Part shown: positions 1 to 8,008 of the stretch, piece by piece
How the letters are laid out: the number at the start of each line of letters is the position of its first letter
How positions within the stretch are numbered: position 1 is the stretch's first letter
Assembly: GCF_004364325.1 (NCBI RefSeq)
Contig: NZ_SOCP01000003.1
Span: forward strand, 310,001 to 374,000
Length of the DNA: 64,000 nt
Reading direction: 5' to 3'
DNA from: Actinophytocola oryzae
GTDB taxonomy: Bacteria; Actinomycetota; Actinomycetes; Mycobacteriales; Pseudonocardiaceae
Notes under the pieces: generated by a model
Told to the model about the DNA's origin: nothing
The model's database searches: none
Seen by the model: the letters and a program-made list of their open reading frames with translations, nothing else
Program-made: the position numbers and the translations under genes

Positions 1-1
1 G

Positions 2-382
2 GCACGCCTCATCCGGGAGCGGCCGAGGACCGAGCCGATCTGGGAGTCGATCACCGAGGCGCTCGTGTCACAGGCCAGCGACCAGCACCCCGGTCCACAG
101 TGGACGGCCGGTGTGCGGTTGATGATGACCGACCCGGCGCTGGTCGGCGAGTACCTCAAGGCCAACGCGGCGGCCGAGCAGGAATGGGCCGCCGCCATCG
201 CCGAGCGCACCGGCACCGAGCCGACGGACATGTACCCGCAGCTGGTCGCGGCCGCGGTGGGTGCCGCCCACCGGGTGGCCACCAACCGCTGGCTGCACGC
301 CGACCCGCCGGTCGGACTCGGTTCGCTCCTGCGTGACGCCCTGCGGGGGATCGCCGCGGGGTTGCCCGCCCCCTCCGCCTGA
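2..382 (+). CDS. TetR-family regulator, C-terminal part (5' end outside window)
   Basis: The frame is open from the first bases of the window to the TGA at 380-382, so only the ligand-binding half of the protein is present. The visible 126 residues are alpha-helical and look like the C-terminal domain of actinobacterial TetR regulators: a WESI-type helix, a run with VGEYLKANAAAEQEW, and a YPQLVAAAVGAAHRVATNRW helix typical of the MftR-like C-terminal domain. The DNA-binding part lies upstream of the window. An internal GTG at 65 could be taken for a start but cuts through this domain. The regulated gene cannot be seen from here. Confidence 0.7.
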   Translation, partial: ARLIRERPRTEPIWESITEALVSQASDQHPGPQWTAGVRLMMTDPALVGEYLKANAAAEQEWAAAIAERTGTEPTDMYPQLVAAAVGAAHRVATNRWLHADPPVGLGSLLRDALRGIAAGLPAPSA

Positions 383-516
383 CCCGTCTCCGAACCAGCA
401 CCGCACGCCGATCGGGTGCGGTGGCGTAGAAGGCGTCCTCGTGCCCGAAGATGTCGTGATCATCGGCGGCGGCGGCACTCCGCAGGTGGTTCGGAGAACC
501 ACTGGGCAGCGCCACT

Positions 517-559
517 ACTCAGTGATACGGTATAGTGGTACTCGGCGGCACTGAGTACC
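517..559 (+). promoter_or_regulatory. Palindromic operator/promoter region of the padR operon
   Basis: Nested symmetry lies directly upstream of the PadR start: ATAC-G-GTAT at 525-533, GGTACTC (537-543) paired with GAGTACC (553-559), and ACTCAGTG (517-524) paired with CACTGAGT (549-556). A -10-like TATAGT sits at 531-536 inside it. PadR regulators commonly bind short palindromes over their own promoter, so autoregulation is the likely reading; it is inferred, not shown. Confidence 0.6.
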
Positions 560-573
560 ACGAGAAAAGGCCC

Positions 574-903
574 ATGATGGACGACCTGACCGAGATGCTG
601 AAGGGCACGCTCGAAGGCTGCGTGCTCGAGATCATCGGCGGCGAGGAGACCTACGGGTACGCCATCACGCGCAGGCTGAACGAGCTGGGCTTCGCCGACG
701 TCGTCGAGGGGACGGTCTACACCATCCTGCTGCGACTGGAGAAGAACGGGCTCGTCAAGGTGACGAAACGACCGTCGGAACAGGGCCCGCCGCGCAAGTT
801 CTTCGCGCTCAACGACGCGGGCCGCGAACAGCTCGCGACGTTCTGGGCGAAATGGGAGTACGTCTCGTCACGGATCGACAAGCTCAGGGAGGGTGGGCGA
901 TGA
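574..903 (+). CDS. PadR-family transcriptional regulator
   Basis: A 109-residue winged-helix repressor. The core (LKGTLEGCVLEII, then GYAITRRLNELGF, then VEGTVYTILLRLEKNGLV and a wing ending in RKFFALNDAGREQL) is the PadR fold in its standard order, and the length matches short PadR-s1 members. The ATG at 574 is followed by a second ATG at 577; GAGAAAAGG just upstream serves either. The stop overlaps the next start (ATGA at 900-903), so it is translationally coupled to two DUF1048 genes. PadR next to DUF1048 is a recurrent actinobacterial and firmicute arrangement in which PadR represses the operon. The inducing signal is unknown. Confidence 0.88.
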   Translation: MMDDLTEMLKGTLEGCVLEIIGGEETYGYAITRRLNELGFADVVEGTVYTILLRLEKNGLVKVTKRPSEQGPPRKFFALNDAGREQLATFWAKWEYVSSRIDKLREGGR

Positions 904-1256
904 ACTTCTGGGAGACCATCACAGGCAGCGACCTCACCAGGGACTGGAAAGCGTTCAACGCCAGGGCGGAGGCACTCCCTGCCGACTACCAGGCGGCGTG
1001 GGCGCAGATCATCGCCCACCTCTTCCCCTACTCGGACTTCACCGGTCGGAACCTGATGCCGATCCTCGACGGCGCTCTCGGGCTGCTCGAGGACTCGGCG
1101 GCCGACGGCCAGGGCGTCCACGAGGTGCTGGGTGAGGACATCGGAGGCTTCTGCGCGGCGCTGGCAGGCGGGGAAGGTGCCCGGAGCTACCGCGACCGGT
1201 GGCGGGAGCAGTTGAACAGGAACGTCGCGAGGAAACTCGCCCGGCTGGGAGGCTGA
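900..1256 (+). CDS. DUF1048 family protein
   Basis: A 118-residue soluble protein that starts in the ATGA overlap with padR. The sequence (WKAFNARAEALPADYQAAW, then a YSDF segment and GLLEDSAADGQGVHEVLGED) is the small helical DUF1048 fold, which carries no catalytic motif that I can recognise. It is followed one base later by a second DUF1048 gene of similar size, so the pair probably arose by duplication and may form a heteromer. Function of the family is not established; regulation by the upstream PadR is inferred from the overlap. Confidence 0.8.
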   Translation: MNFWETITGSDLTRDWKAFNARAEALPADYQAAWAQIIAHLFPYSDFTGRNLMPILDGALGLLEDSAADGQGVHEVLGEDIGGFCAALAGGEGARSYRDRWREQLNRNVARKLARLGG

Positions 1257-1257
1257 C

Positions 1258-1572
1258 GTGGGCATCCAGGACATCATCGAGGGCAAGAAGCAGTGGCGGG
1301 CGCACCTGGCGCGGGTCAGGGCGCTCCCGCCGGACTACCGGATCGTCTACAAGGAGATGCAGAGGTACCTCTTCAAGGTCGGACCGGTCGACCTGTCCGA
1401 AGGGCACCTGCTCTCCGGGATCGTCGACTTCTTCGAGGAGGGCGTCGCGGCGGGCAAGGGCGTGATACAGCTCATCGGCGACGACGTCGCCGCGTTCTGC
1501 GACGACCTGGTGAAGGACTCCCGCACGTACGCGGACATCTACCAGGAGTCCATCGCCGCACGCGCCGACTAG
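1258..1572 (+). CDS. DUF1048 family protein, second copy
   Basis: A 104-residue paralogue of the preceding protein. Matching landmarks are KKQWRAHLARVRALPPDYR, a YLFKVGPVDLSEGHLL segment, and the shared glycine/aspartate stretch GVAAGKGVIQLIGDDVAAFC. It starts with GTG one base after the previous stop, so it is the third gene of the padR operon. Its stop overlaps the end of the convergent CNNM gene by four bases, leaving no room for a terminator between the two units. No function can be assigned beyond family membership. Confidence 0.82.
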   Translation: MGIQDIIEGKKQWRAHLARVRALPPDYRIVYKEMQRYLFKVGPVDLSEGHLLSGIVDFFEEGVAAGKGVIQLIGDDVAAFCDDLVKDSRTYADIYQESIAARAD

Positions 1573-2855
1573 GAGTCCGCGCCCTCGGACGGGAGATGGT
1601 GCAGGCGGACCTCGGTGATGGCGTGGTGTTCCACCGCCGTCACCTCGATCTCCCATTCGGCGAGGGTCACCCGGTCGCCCGGCTTGGTCGGGATCCGGCC
1701 GAGTGAGGTCAGGACCAGGCCCGCGATCGTCGCGTAGTCGCCCTCCGGGCGGTCCGCCATCTCGACGCCGAGGTCGATCAGGTCGTGGATCGGGAACGTC
1801 CCCGGCAGCTGCAGCGCGCCGTCGGGGTGGGTCCGCACCGCCATGACGTCCCGGTCGGTCTCGTCGTAGATCTCGCCGACGATCTCCTCCAGCAGGTCCT
1901 CCAGGGTCACGATCCCGTCTATCGCGCCGTGTTCGTTCGCCACCAGGGCGAACTGTTCCCGTTCGTCCTTGAAGCGGCGCAACGCGTCGGAGATCCGCAC
2001 CGAGTCGGGGAACACCAGCGGGGGCCGGGCCACGTCCGCGAGGGTGCGGGAGTCGTCGAGCAGGTCCCGCAGGGTCACCACGCCGATCACGTCGTCCAGG
2101 TGGCCGTCCCGGACGATCGGGGAGCGGGTGTGGCCGGACGAGGCCAGCGCGGCCCTGGCCTCCGCGATCGGCACGTCCGCCCGCATGGTGAACACGTGGC
2201 GGCGCGGGACCAGCACCTCGCGGAGGATCCGCTCGTGGATCTCCAGCGCGCCGGTGATGATCGTCCGCTGCTCCGCGTTCAGGCCCCGGTGGCCGATCAC
2301 CAGGTCACGCAGCTCCTCCGGGCTCAGCTGCTCCGAGGCGGCACGCGGGTCGCCCCCGAAGACCCGGACGATCAGGTCGGTCGTCCTGCCCAGGATCCAC
2401 ACCGCGGGGCGGGACATCCTGGACAGGAAGTCCAGCGGGCGGGCGACCGTCAGCGCCCAGCGCTCGGCGTTCTGCATCGCGAGGCGCTTGGGCGCCAGCT
2501 CGCCGAATACCAGGGTGAAGAAGGTCAGCACCAGGGTGATCAGGGCGATCGCCACGGCCTCACGCGCGCTGCCGAGGAAGCTGAACAGGGGCGCGACCGG
2601 CTCCGCGAGCGACACGGCCGCCGCGGCGGAGGCCAGGAAGCCCGCCAGCGTGATGCCGATCTGGATCGTCGCGAGGAACCTGTTCGGGTCGCGCGCCAGC
2701 TTCACCAGCGTCCGGCCTGCCGCGGAGTCACGCCGCTCCAGGCTCTTCAGCTGGCCCTCCCGTAACGAGATCAGGGCGATCTCGCTTCCGGCGAACAGGG
2801 CGTTCATCACCACCAGCACGCCGACGAGCACGATGTTCCACCAGTAACCACTCAT
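1569..2855 (-). CDS. CNNM/CorC-type membrane protein with CBS pair (hemolysin C family)
   Basis: A 428-residue protein with the standard DUF21-CBS-CBS-CorC_HlyC order. Residues 1-195 form the DUF21 membrane domain with an N-terminal membrane helix, the conserved [10 protein letters not shown] patch and the [10 protein letters not shown] motif. The CBS pair covers about 215-335 ([11 protein letters not shown] and [17 protein letters not shown] are the two repeat ends), and a CorC_HlyC domain closes the protein. Members are proposed to move or sense Mg2+/Co2+. The hemolysin label is historical. ATG at 2855 is chosen because the DUF21 helix starts directly there; an upstream in-frame start at 2897 adds only a charged leader. 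Confidence 0.88.
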   Translation of the reverse strand: MSGYWWNIVLVGVLVVMNALFAGSEIALISLREGQLKSLERRDSAAGRTLVKLARDPNRFLATIQIGITLAGFLASAAAAVSLAEPVAPLFSFLGSAREAVAIALITLVLTFFTLVFGELAPKRLAMQNAERWALTVARPLDFLSRMSRPAVWILGRTTDLIVRVFGGDPRAASEQLSPEELRDLVIGHRGLNAEQRTIITGALEIHERILREVLVPRRHVFTMRADVPIAEARAALASSGHTRSPIVRDGHLDDVIGVVTLRDLLDDSRTLADVARPPLVFPDSVRISDALRRFKDEREQFALVANEHGAIDGIVTLEDLLEEIVGEIYDETDRDVMAVRTHPDGALQLPGTFPIHDLIDLGVEMADRPEGDYATIAGLVLTSLGRIPTKPGDRVTLAEWEIEVTAVEHHAITEVRLHHLPSEGADS

Positions 2856-2916
2856 GTGGGTCCATTCCCGTGTGCGACAGGCGACAACGGTACCCACCCG
2901 AAGCTACGGTCGAGGA

Positions 2917-3663
2917 ATGACTCCAGCGGAGGTCCGGACACGGGCGACCGGCCCCACCGCCGGTCTGGCCCCCGGCTACACGCAGGCCAACCTCATCGCC
3001 GTGCCCGGGGACTGGGCGTACGACATGCTGCTGTTCGCCCAGCGGAACCCCAAACCGTGCCCGGTGCTGGACGTCACCGACGCGGGCAGCCCCAGGACCG
3101 TGCTCGCGGCGGGCGCCGACCTGCGGACCGACCTCCCCCGCTACCGCGTCTGGGTCGACGGCGCCCTCACCGACGAGCCCGCCGACGCCACCCCCCACTG
3201 GCGCGACGACCTCGTCGCCTTCCTCATCGGGTGCAGCTTCACCTTCGAGTCCGCCCTCCGCGACGCCGGCGTCACGCCCCGGCACGGGCGCAACGTGCCC
3301 ATGTACGTCACCGACCGCGAGTGCCGGCCGGCGGGGCGCCTGCACGGGCCGCTGGTCGTCTCCCTGCGGATGATCCCCGAGGACATGGTCGACACGGCCG
3401 TGCGGGTGACCGCGCTCATGCCTGCCGTGCACGGCGCGCCCGTGCACGTCGGCGATCCCGGCGGGCTCGGCATCGCCGACCTCGACAGCCCGGACTTCGG
3501 TGACCCGCCGGCGGGCGAGCCGGGGGATGTGCCCGTGTTCTGGGCGTGTGGTGTCACCCCGCAGGCCGTGCTCATGGCGTCCCGCCCGCCGTTCGCGATC
3601 ACCCACGCGCCCGGCCACATGTTCGTCACCGACGTGCGGGACGCGGCGTACCGGCTCCCCTAG
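2917..3663 (+). CDS. DUF1445 putative hydro-lyase (D-glutamate cyclase-like family)
   Basis: A 248-residue protein matching the DUF1445/YcsI family along its whole length. Landmarks are [20 protein letters not shown] near the N terminus, [13 protein letters not shown] in the middle, [18 protein letters not shown], and [13 protein letters not shown] with a final [12 protein letters not shown] block. Database entries call it a hydro-lyase, and the vertebrate homologue C14orf159 is a D-glutamate cyclase, so carboxylate chemistry is likely but the substrate is unknown. GAGG sits almost against the ATG at 2917, an unusually short ribosome-site spacing. The 3' end overlaps the convergent SARP gene by 38 bases. 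Confidence 0.82.
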   Translation: MTPAEVRTRATGPTAGLAPGYTQANLIAVPGDWAYDMLLFAQRNPKPCPVLDVTDAGSPRTVLAAGADLRTDLPRYRVWVDGALTDEPADATPHWRDDLVAFLIGCSFTFESALRDAGVTPRHGRNVPMYVTDRECRPAGRLHGPLVVSLRMIPEDMVDTAVRVTALMPAVHGAPVHVGDPGGLGIADLDSPDFGDPPAGEPGDVPVFWACGVTPQAVLMASRPPFAITHAPGHMFVTDVRDAAYRLP

Positions 3664-4447
3664 CCGCGTAGTGCCCCTCGTCGGACAGCACGACCGCGTG
3701 GTCCCAGTGGGCGTCGCCGCGCAGGATGGCGTGGTGCAGCTCGCGCAGCCCGCGACAGGGCTCCAGCCCGAGCTCGGTGGCGAGGAGCCCGCGGATCTGC
3801 CGGTAGACCTCGAGTGCCTCGGCCGGGCGGCCACTGCGGCACAGGGCGAGCATGAGATGCGCTCGCAACGCCTCGTGGAACGGGTAGTCGGCGATCAGCC
3901 CCGGCAGTTCCGCGATCAGGCCCTCGTGCCTGCCGAGCGCGAGGTCGAGCTCCGCCCGCTGTTCCCAGCCGGTCAGGCGCAGCTCGGTGAGCCTGCGCGC
4001 GGCGGCCTCCGCCACCGACATGTCGGTGAAGCCGGTGAACGCGGGCCCACGCCACAGTTCGAGCGCGGTCCGCAGCAGCTCACGGGCCTGTTCGAAACTC
4101 CGCGTGGTCCGTGCGGCGCCCGCGCGCCTGATCAGTGTTTCGAAATCGACTGAATCGATTGTGGTGGCGGGATCGACGACCAGTCGATATCCGCCCACCC
4201 CGTGCACGATTCGCCCGTGTTCACCTAATTCCACGCGAAGGCGGTGAACGTAGATCTGCAGTGTTTTCCGACCGGTGCGCGGCGGGGCGCCGAGCCACAG
4301 CGATTCGATCAGCCTCTCGGTCGAGACGGGCTCGTTCGCCCGGGCCAGCAGCACAGCGAGCAGCCTGCACAACATCGTGGCAGCCAGCGGAACGCTTTTC
4401 CCGTCCCGAAAAACGCGCAACATCCCCAGTACCTGGAATTCAATCAT
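3626..4447 (-). CDS. Small SARP/AfsR-family transcriptional activator (BTAD domain)
   Basis: A 273-residue SARP with only the two core domains: an OmpR-type winged helix at about 15-90 ([13 protein letters not shown], then LQIYVHRLR) and a bacterial transcriptional activation domain at about 98-243 ([13 protein letters not shown], then [21 protein letters not shown] and [19 protein letters not shown]). It lacks the NB-ARC and TPR parts of AfsR. SARPs bind 11-bp-spaced heptamers upstream of -10 boxes, and this gene's own promoter shows such an array (4482-4521). No biosynthetic cluster lies next to it, so its targets are likely itself, the divergent secreted protein, or genes elsewhere. The 3' end overlaps the convergent gene by 38 bases. 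Confidence 0.88.
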   Translation of the reverse strand: MIEFQVLGMLRVFRDGKSVPLAATMLCRLLAVLLARANEPVSTERLIESLWLGAPPRTGRKTLQIYVHRLRVELGEHGRIVHGVGGYRLVVDPATTIDSVDFETLIRRAGAARTTRSFEQARELLRTALELWRGPAFTGFTDMSVAEAAARRLTELRLTGWEQRAELDLALGRHEGLIAELPGLIADYPFHEALRAHLMLALCRSGRPAEALEVYRQIRGLLATELGLEPCRGLRELHHAILRGDAHWDHAVVLSDEGHYAARGAGTPRPARR

Positions 4448-4467
4448 GACTTCCCCCCTGCGTACGA

Positions 4468-4521
4468 ATATTAATCGTTCCGCTCGCGGAAGTCACGCAA
4501 CCGGCGCGCAACCGGCGCGCA
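4468..4521 (-). promoter_or_regulatory. SARP-type heptamer array and -10 box upstream of the SARP gene
   Basis: Read on the minus strand, four heptamers lie exactly 11 bases apart: TGCGCGC (4515-4521), TGCGCGC (4504-4510), TGCGTGA (4493-4499) and CGCGAGC (4482-4488). Eight bases after the last comes TAATAT (4468-4473), then GGGGGG and the ATG at 4447. Heptamers at 11-bp period ending 8 bp from the -10 box is the geometry described for SARP binding sites, so this is probably an autoregulated promoter. The same DNA could also serve the divergent gene at 4585. Confidence 0.65.
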
Positions 4522-4584
4522 GGCGGTAACCGATTGACTGTCGCTCGTCTCGAATCCGCTCAGACACATCCAGGGGGTAACGAA

Positions 4585-4989
4585 GTGAACCAACTGCGTA
4601 GATTGGTCACCGCCGTCGCGGTGGCCGCCTCCATGGTCCTCGCTCTCGCGGCGACGGCCTCGGCGGCGAGCGTGCCCGACCAGCGGCTGCACCCACCGTC
4701 GGTCAGCGCCCAGGTGTCCTGTGGCTACTACTCCGGGAAGACCGAGACCGTGCGCGGCGACAAGGGCGACCGCGTCCGGGAGGTGCAGTGCCTGCTGCTG
4801 TACTGGGGATACAGCGTCGGTCCTTCGGGTGTCGACGGTGACTTCGGCGCGAACACCGAGGCGGGGGTGAAGGCCTTCCAGGCGGACACCTACGGCGTCT
4901 GCGGCCCGCCCGGGCTGGTCGACGACGGCAGGGTCGGCAAGCACACCTGGAGCGCGCTGCGCTCCTCGAACAGCTGCCCGACCGAATAG
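4585..4989 (+). CDS. Secreted peptidoglycan-binding domain protein
   Basis: A 134-residue exported protein. Residues 1-28 are a Sec signal peptide (positive start, VTAVAVAASMVLALAATASA, cleavage after an AxA motif). Residues about 57-125 form a PG_binding_1 domain (GDRVREVQCLLLYWGYS, DGDFGANTEAGVKAFQ, DGRVGKHTWSAL). The paired cysteines fit a small disulphide-stabilised wall protein. There is no catalytic domain, so it probably binds wall polymers only. GTG at 4585 is chosen because AGGGGG at 4572-4577 is well spaced and the signal peptide starts there. The divergent SARP gene shares its upstream region, so SARP control is possible. Confidence 0.82.
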   Translation: MNQLRRLVTAVAVAASMVLALAATASAASVPDQRLHPPSVSAQVSCGYYSGKTETVRGDKGDRVREVQCLLLYWGYSVGPSGVDGDFGANTEAGVKAFQADTYGVCGPPGLVDDGRVGKHTWSALRSSNSCPTE

Positions 4990-5002
4990 CCGAGAACCGG
5001 TC

Positions 5003-5030
5003 GGCCCCGCCTCCCCCGCGAGGCGGGGCC
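5003..5030. terminator. Bidirectional hairpin terminator
   Basis: A perfect 11-bp inverted repeat (GGCCCCGCCTC and GAGGCGGGGCC) with a 6-base loop lies in the 56-base gap between two convergent genes. There is no T-run, as is usual in high-GC actinobacteria. Confidence 0.75.
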
Positions 5031-5045
5031 GCCGCGGCACGGGGC

Positions 5046-6011
5046 TCAGGCGGCCGGTCCGAAGCGACGGCGGTACTCCGACGGGGACAGGCCGGTATGC
5101 CTTCGCAGCTGGGCACGCAGGTTCGCGGCGGTGCCGAACCCGCTGGCCGAGGCGACCCGGTCCAGGCGCAGCTCGCCGCGTTCGATGAGCCGGCACGCGA
5201 GCGTCACACGTTCGGTGGTCAGCCAGGCGAGTGGCGTGGTACCCAGCTCGGCGCGGAACCGGCGGTGCAGCGTGGCCTGGCTCGTCGCGGCCCTCGCGGC
5301 GAGGTCGGCCACGGTGATCGGCCCGTCAAGGCCGGCCCGTGCCCACTCCAGCACCGGCGCCAGGGACGTGTCCGGCACCGAGGGCACGGGACGTTCCACG
5401 AACTGGCGCTGGCCGCCGTCGCGGTGGCCCGTGAACACCAGCCGCCTGCTCACGGCGTTCGCGACCTCCGCGCCGTGGTCGCGGTGGATCAGGTGCAGGC
5501 CGAGGTCGAGGGATGCCGAGCTGCCCGCCGCGGTCAGCACGTCGCCGTCGTCGACGAACAGGACGTCCGGCGTCAGCGCCACCAGGGGGAAGCGGCGGGT
5601 GAACTCGTCGGCCCACTTCCAGTGCGTCGTCGCGGCGCGGCCGTCCAGCACGCCGGCCTCGGCGAGGGTGAACGCGCCGGTGCAGAAGCTCACCAGCCGC
5701 GCGCCCCGGTCAGCCGCGCGCCGGATGGCGGCGAGGACCGCAGGCCGCGACGGGCGGCCAGGGTCCGGGCGGTTCGGCACGATCAGCGTGTCCGCCCCGT
5801 CGGCGACGGCGAGGCCCGCGACGCCGGTCATGGTGAACATGCCGAGGTGCATCCGCACGCGGGGCCGCGCCGAGCAGACCGTGAAGTCGTACCACGGCCT
5901 GCCGAGCTCCGGCCTGCGCAGACCGAACAGCTCCGTCGCGACGCCGATCTCGAACGGGTTCGAGCCCTCGTCGACCAGCACGACCACCCGGTGCGAGAAT
6001 TCTTGCGACAT
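5046..6011 (-). CDS. GlxA-family AraC-type transcriptional regulator
   Basis: A 321-residue regulator with a DJ-1/PfpI-like domain (about 8-170) and an AraC HTH_18 domain (about 230-315). The nucleophile-elbow motif SFCTGAF places a cysteine at position 110; the HTH half shows TSQATLHRRFRAELGTTPLAWL and the ending GLSPSEYRRRFG. In this family the first domain senses a small ligand rather than acting as an enzyme. It is divergent from a cupin gene with only 51 bases between the starts, so the cupin is the likely target. ATG at 6011 starts directly at the DJ-1 fold. Confidence 0.88.
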   Translation of the reverse strand: MSQEFSHRVVVLVDEGSNPFEIGVATELFGLRRPELGRPWYDFTVCSARPRVRMHLGMFTMTGVAGLAVADGADTLIVPNRPDPGRPSRPAVLAAIRRAADRGARLVSFCTGAFTLAEAGVLDGRAATTHWKWADEFTRRFPLVALTPDVLFVDDGDVLTAAGSSASLDLGLHLIHRDHGAEVANAVSRRLVFTGHRDGGQRQFVERPVPSVPDTSLAPVLEWARAGLDGPITVADLAARAATSQATLHRRFRAELGTTPLAWLTTERVTLACRLIERGELRLDRVASASGFGTAANLRAQLRRHTGLSPSEYRRRFGPAA

Positions 6012-6062
6012 GTGCGATTCCTAGCACTCCCCCGCGGTGCGCGCCAGCCGCAGGATTGGCGC

Positions 6063-6455
6063 ATGACAACCGCACCTGTCGACCTGCGGGCCGTCCTCGA
6101 CGGCTTCACGCAGGCGTGGAGCCCGCGCATCGTGGCCTACGTCAACGACTACGACATCCGACTGGCCCGGTTCGCGGGCGAGCACGTCTGGCACGCGCAC
6201 AACGAGACCGACGAGTTCTTCCTCGTGCTCGACGGCACCATCCACATAGGACTCCGTGACGTCGGCGGCGAGCGGACCGTCACCCTGCCGAAGGGCTCGG
6301 CCTTCGTGGTGCCCAGGGGGATGTTCCACAGGCCGTCGTCACCCGACGGCGCCGTCGTGCTGCTCGTGGAACCGACGGGCACCCTCTCGGTCGGCGACGA
6401 GCACGACGAGGTGCCCGACCACGTCGACGCCACCACCGGACACCCCGTTATCTGA
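6063..6455 (+). CDS. Small cupin-domain protein
   Basis: A 130-residue single-domain cupin. The metal-binding motif is visible as H44 and H46, E51, and H89 in a PRGMFHRP loop, giving the usual three-His one-Glu site. Proteins of this size act as small isomerases or dioxygenases, or as sensory binding proteins; the substrate cannot be read from sequence. The divergent GlxA-type regulator 51 bases away probably controls it. ATG at 6063 is the first start in frame that keeps the whole barrel. Confidence 0.82.
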   Translation: MTTAPVDLRAVLDGFTQAWSPRIVAYVNDYDIRLARFAGEHVWHAHNETDEFFLVLDGTIHIGLRDVGGERTVTLPKGSAFVVPRGMFHRPSSPDGAVVLLVEPTGTLSVGDEHDEVPDHVDATTGHPVI

Positions 6456-6602
6456 CCTTCACTCGAAAGCAGGCCGCGCCTGCACCACCCGGCGGAACGG
6501 GACGCGACCGTTAGGTCCCATTTCAGCGAGATGGTTACGACTTCCACACCTTCGAATGAATACTCCTGGTGAGCGGTCGGTCACGTCACGAGGAGGCCGG
6601 GC

Positions 6603-6680
6603 ATGGATCTGGACGCGGCGGCCCGGCGGGACACCTCGCGGCGACGGAGGACCTCGGGCCCCCACCACGGCTGCCGATGA
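6603..6680 (+). CDS. Possible 25-codon leader ORF coupled to the next gene
   Basis: The best ribosome site of the region, AGGAGG at 6591-6596, precedes the ATG at 6603, which opens a 25-codon frame (MDLDAAARRD and an Arg-rich tail) ending in TGA at 6678-6680. That stop overlaps the ATG at 6677 of the following gene as ATGA. It may be a leader peptide that loads ribosomes for the downstream gene. The alternative is a frameshift that separated the true N terminus from the rest of that gene. Confidence 0.4.
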   Translation: MDLDAAARRDTSRRRRTSGPHHGCR

Positions 6681-7945
6681 CCGCGTCACTGGCCCGCGAC
6701 TGGCTCGTTCGTGTCCACAGTGGACGAGCCGAGCTGGCCGACACGGCGCCGGTCATCGAGACGGCGACGGCGACCGTGTTCGCGTGCCGCCTGGCAGGCA
6801 GGCCGGACCCCATGCTGACGAGTGCGGTCGCCGTGCCCCGCAACGGTTCCATGCCGTTCCACCTGGCCACCGACGACCCGCTTGGCGACCTTGCCGGGCA
6901 CGCGGCCGAGCCGACGCCACGGCCGCTGCGCAGGCAGGCCGCCCGCACCAACGCACGCGGCCGCGTGCTCGCCGTCGACGCGGCGGTGGACGGGTACCCC
7001 GCCTCTGCCGTGCCGTGGCGCCCGGACGACGAGACGGCAGGCTGGTGGGACCGGCTCGTCGGGCACTTCCCCGGCGCACGGGTCGGCGAGTGCGCGACCT
7101 GGGACGAGGTGGTCCGCGCGGTGGCCGCCACCGGCCCGGACACCCGTGGTGTGGTGTGGATCCGGCGCGAGGTGGCCGGTCTGGAGTTCACCGGGCACCT
7201 GGTGTACGCGCACAACAACGACGGCCAGGTGGTCCTGCTCGACGGGCAGACCGGCGGGTTGGCCAGGCTGGACACCGGCGGCGTGCGCGGGCTGCGGCTC
7301 GCGCGCTTCCACCGGCAGCGCCCCGGGGTGGGCGTGGAGCCGTGGCGCAGGTCCGCGCCGACGTTCCCCGCCGCGGTCGCGAAGGCACGTGCCTGGCTCG
7401 CCCTGCGGCACGCGGGCCAGCTGGTGCTCATCGCACCGAGCCCGTACGACGAGATGCGGCGTGGCTGGCTGTTCGCGTGCTCGAGCGCGCGGTACGTCAC
7501 CTACCACGACTGGCGTGCGCAGACCCTCGACGGTGCGCTGGTGGTCCCGAAGGACGAGGCCGCGCCGTTCGGGCTGCCGAACGCCGAGCCGTGGAACTGG
7601 TTGCGGGACTGGGATCTCGGCGCGGTCGAGGCGGTGCCGGAGCCCGCTGCCGGCGGGCCGCCCTCGTGGTACGCGGAGACGATGCCCCGGCTGGGTCCGG
7701 TGCTGTCGACGTCGGTCCACCCGAACGGCGAGTCCGTGCTGGCCGAGCTGTCGAGGTTTCCCAGGGACGCGCGGGCGCTGGTGTGGCTGCGCCGCCGTGA
7801 CCGGCGGGGGCGTGAGTCGGTCGGTGCGCTGTTCAACGCGTTGATCGGCGCGGCAGGCCCGATCCTGGTCGAGAGCTCGACCGGCCGCACCGCGGTGCTC
7901 GACCAGCCGGGACTGCTCGCCCTGCACGTTATCCGCTACCACTGA
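6677..7945 (+). CDS. Imm35 (YrhB-like) / papain-fold (Tox-PL-like) tandem protein
   Basis: A 422-residue cytoplasmic protein made of two repeats of one unit. Residues 1-75 and 228-310 resemble the Imm35/YrhB immunity fold (second copy: AVAKARAWLALRH, GWLFACSSARYV, DGALVVPKD). Residues about 95-212 resemble the papain-fold toxin/glutamine deamidase domain, keeping the late motif with H174 and LDGQTGG (188-194) but lacking the early NC cysteine motif. Residues about 350-420 look like a second, more eroded copy where the His position is Ala (VGALFNAL). I read it as a domesticated, probably inactive relative of toxin-immunity proteins. Domain calls are by eye. Start 6677 is chosen because the Imm35-like helix begins there. 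Confidence 0.6.
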   Translation: MTASLARDWLVRVHSGRAELADTAPVIETATATVFACRLAGRPDPMLTSAVAVPRNGSMPFHLATDDPLGDLAGHAAEPTPRPLRRQAARTNARGRVLAVDAAVDGYPASAVPWRPDDETAGWWDRLVGHFPGARVGECATWDEVVRAVAATGPDTRGVVWIRREVAGLEFTGHLVYAHNNDGQVVLLDGQTGGLARLDTGGVRGLRLARFHRQRPGVGVEPWRRSAPTFPAAVAKARAWLALRHAGQLVLIAPSPYDEMRRGWLFACSSARYVTYHDWRAQTLDGALVVPKDEAAPFGLPNAEPWNWLRDWDLGAVEAVPEPAAGGPPSWYAETMPRLGPVLSTSVHPNGESVLAELSRFPRDARALVWLRRRDRRGRESVGALFNALIGAAGPILVESSTGRTAVLDQPGLLALHVIRYH

Positions 7946-7957
7946 CCGGAGTGGAAA

Positions 7958-8002
7958 AGGTTCGTCGCCCGGGTGCGAAAGCTCCACCCGGGCGACGAAC
8001 CT
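7958..8002. terminator. Bidirectional terminator, 18-bp stem
   Basis: An uninterrupted 18-bp inverted repeat (7958-7975 with 7985-8002) and a 9-base loop fill the gap between two convergent genes. It is the strongest hairpin in the window. Confidence 0.9.
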
Positions 8003-8008
8003 GTTCAG

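Noticed and set aside
3626..4989. A biosynthetic gene cluster driven by the SARP gene
   Set aside because: No polyketide, peptide or other biosynthetic core genes lie near it; asnB at 13.6 kb is too far and stands alone.
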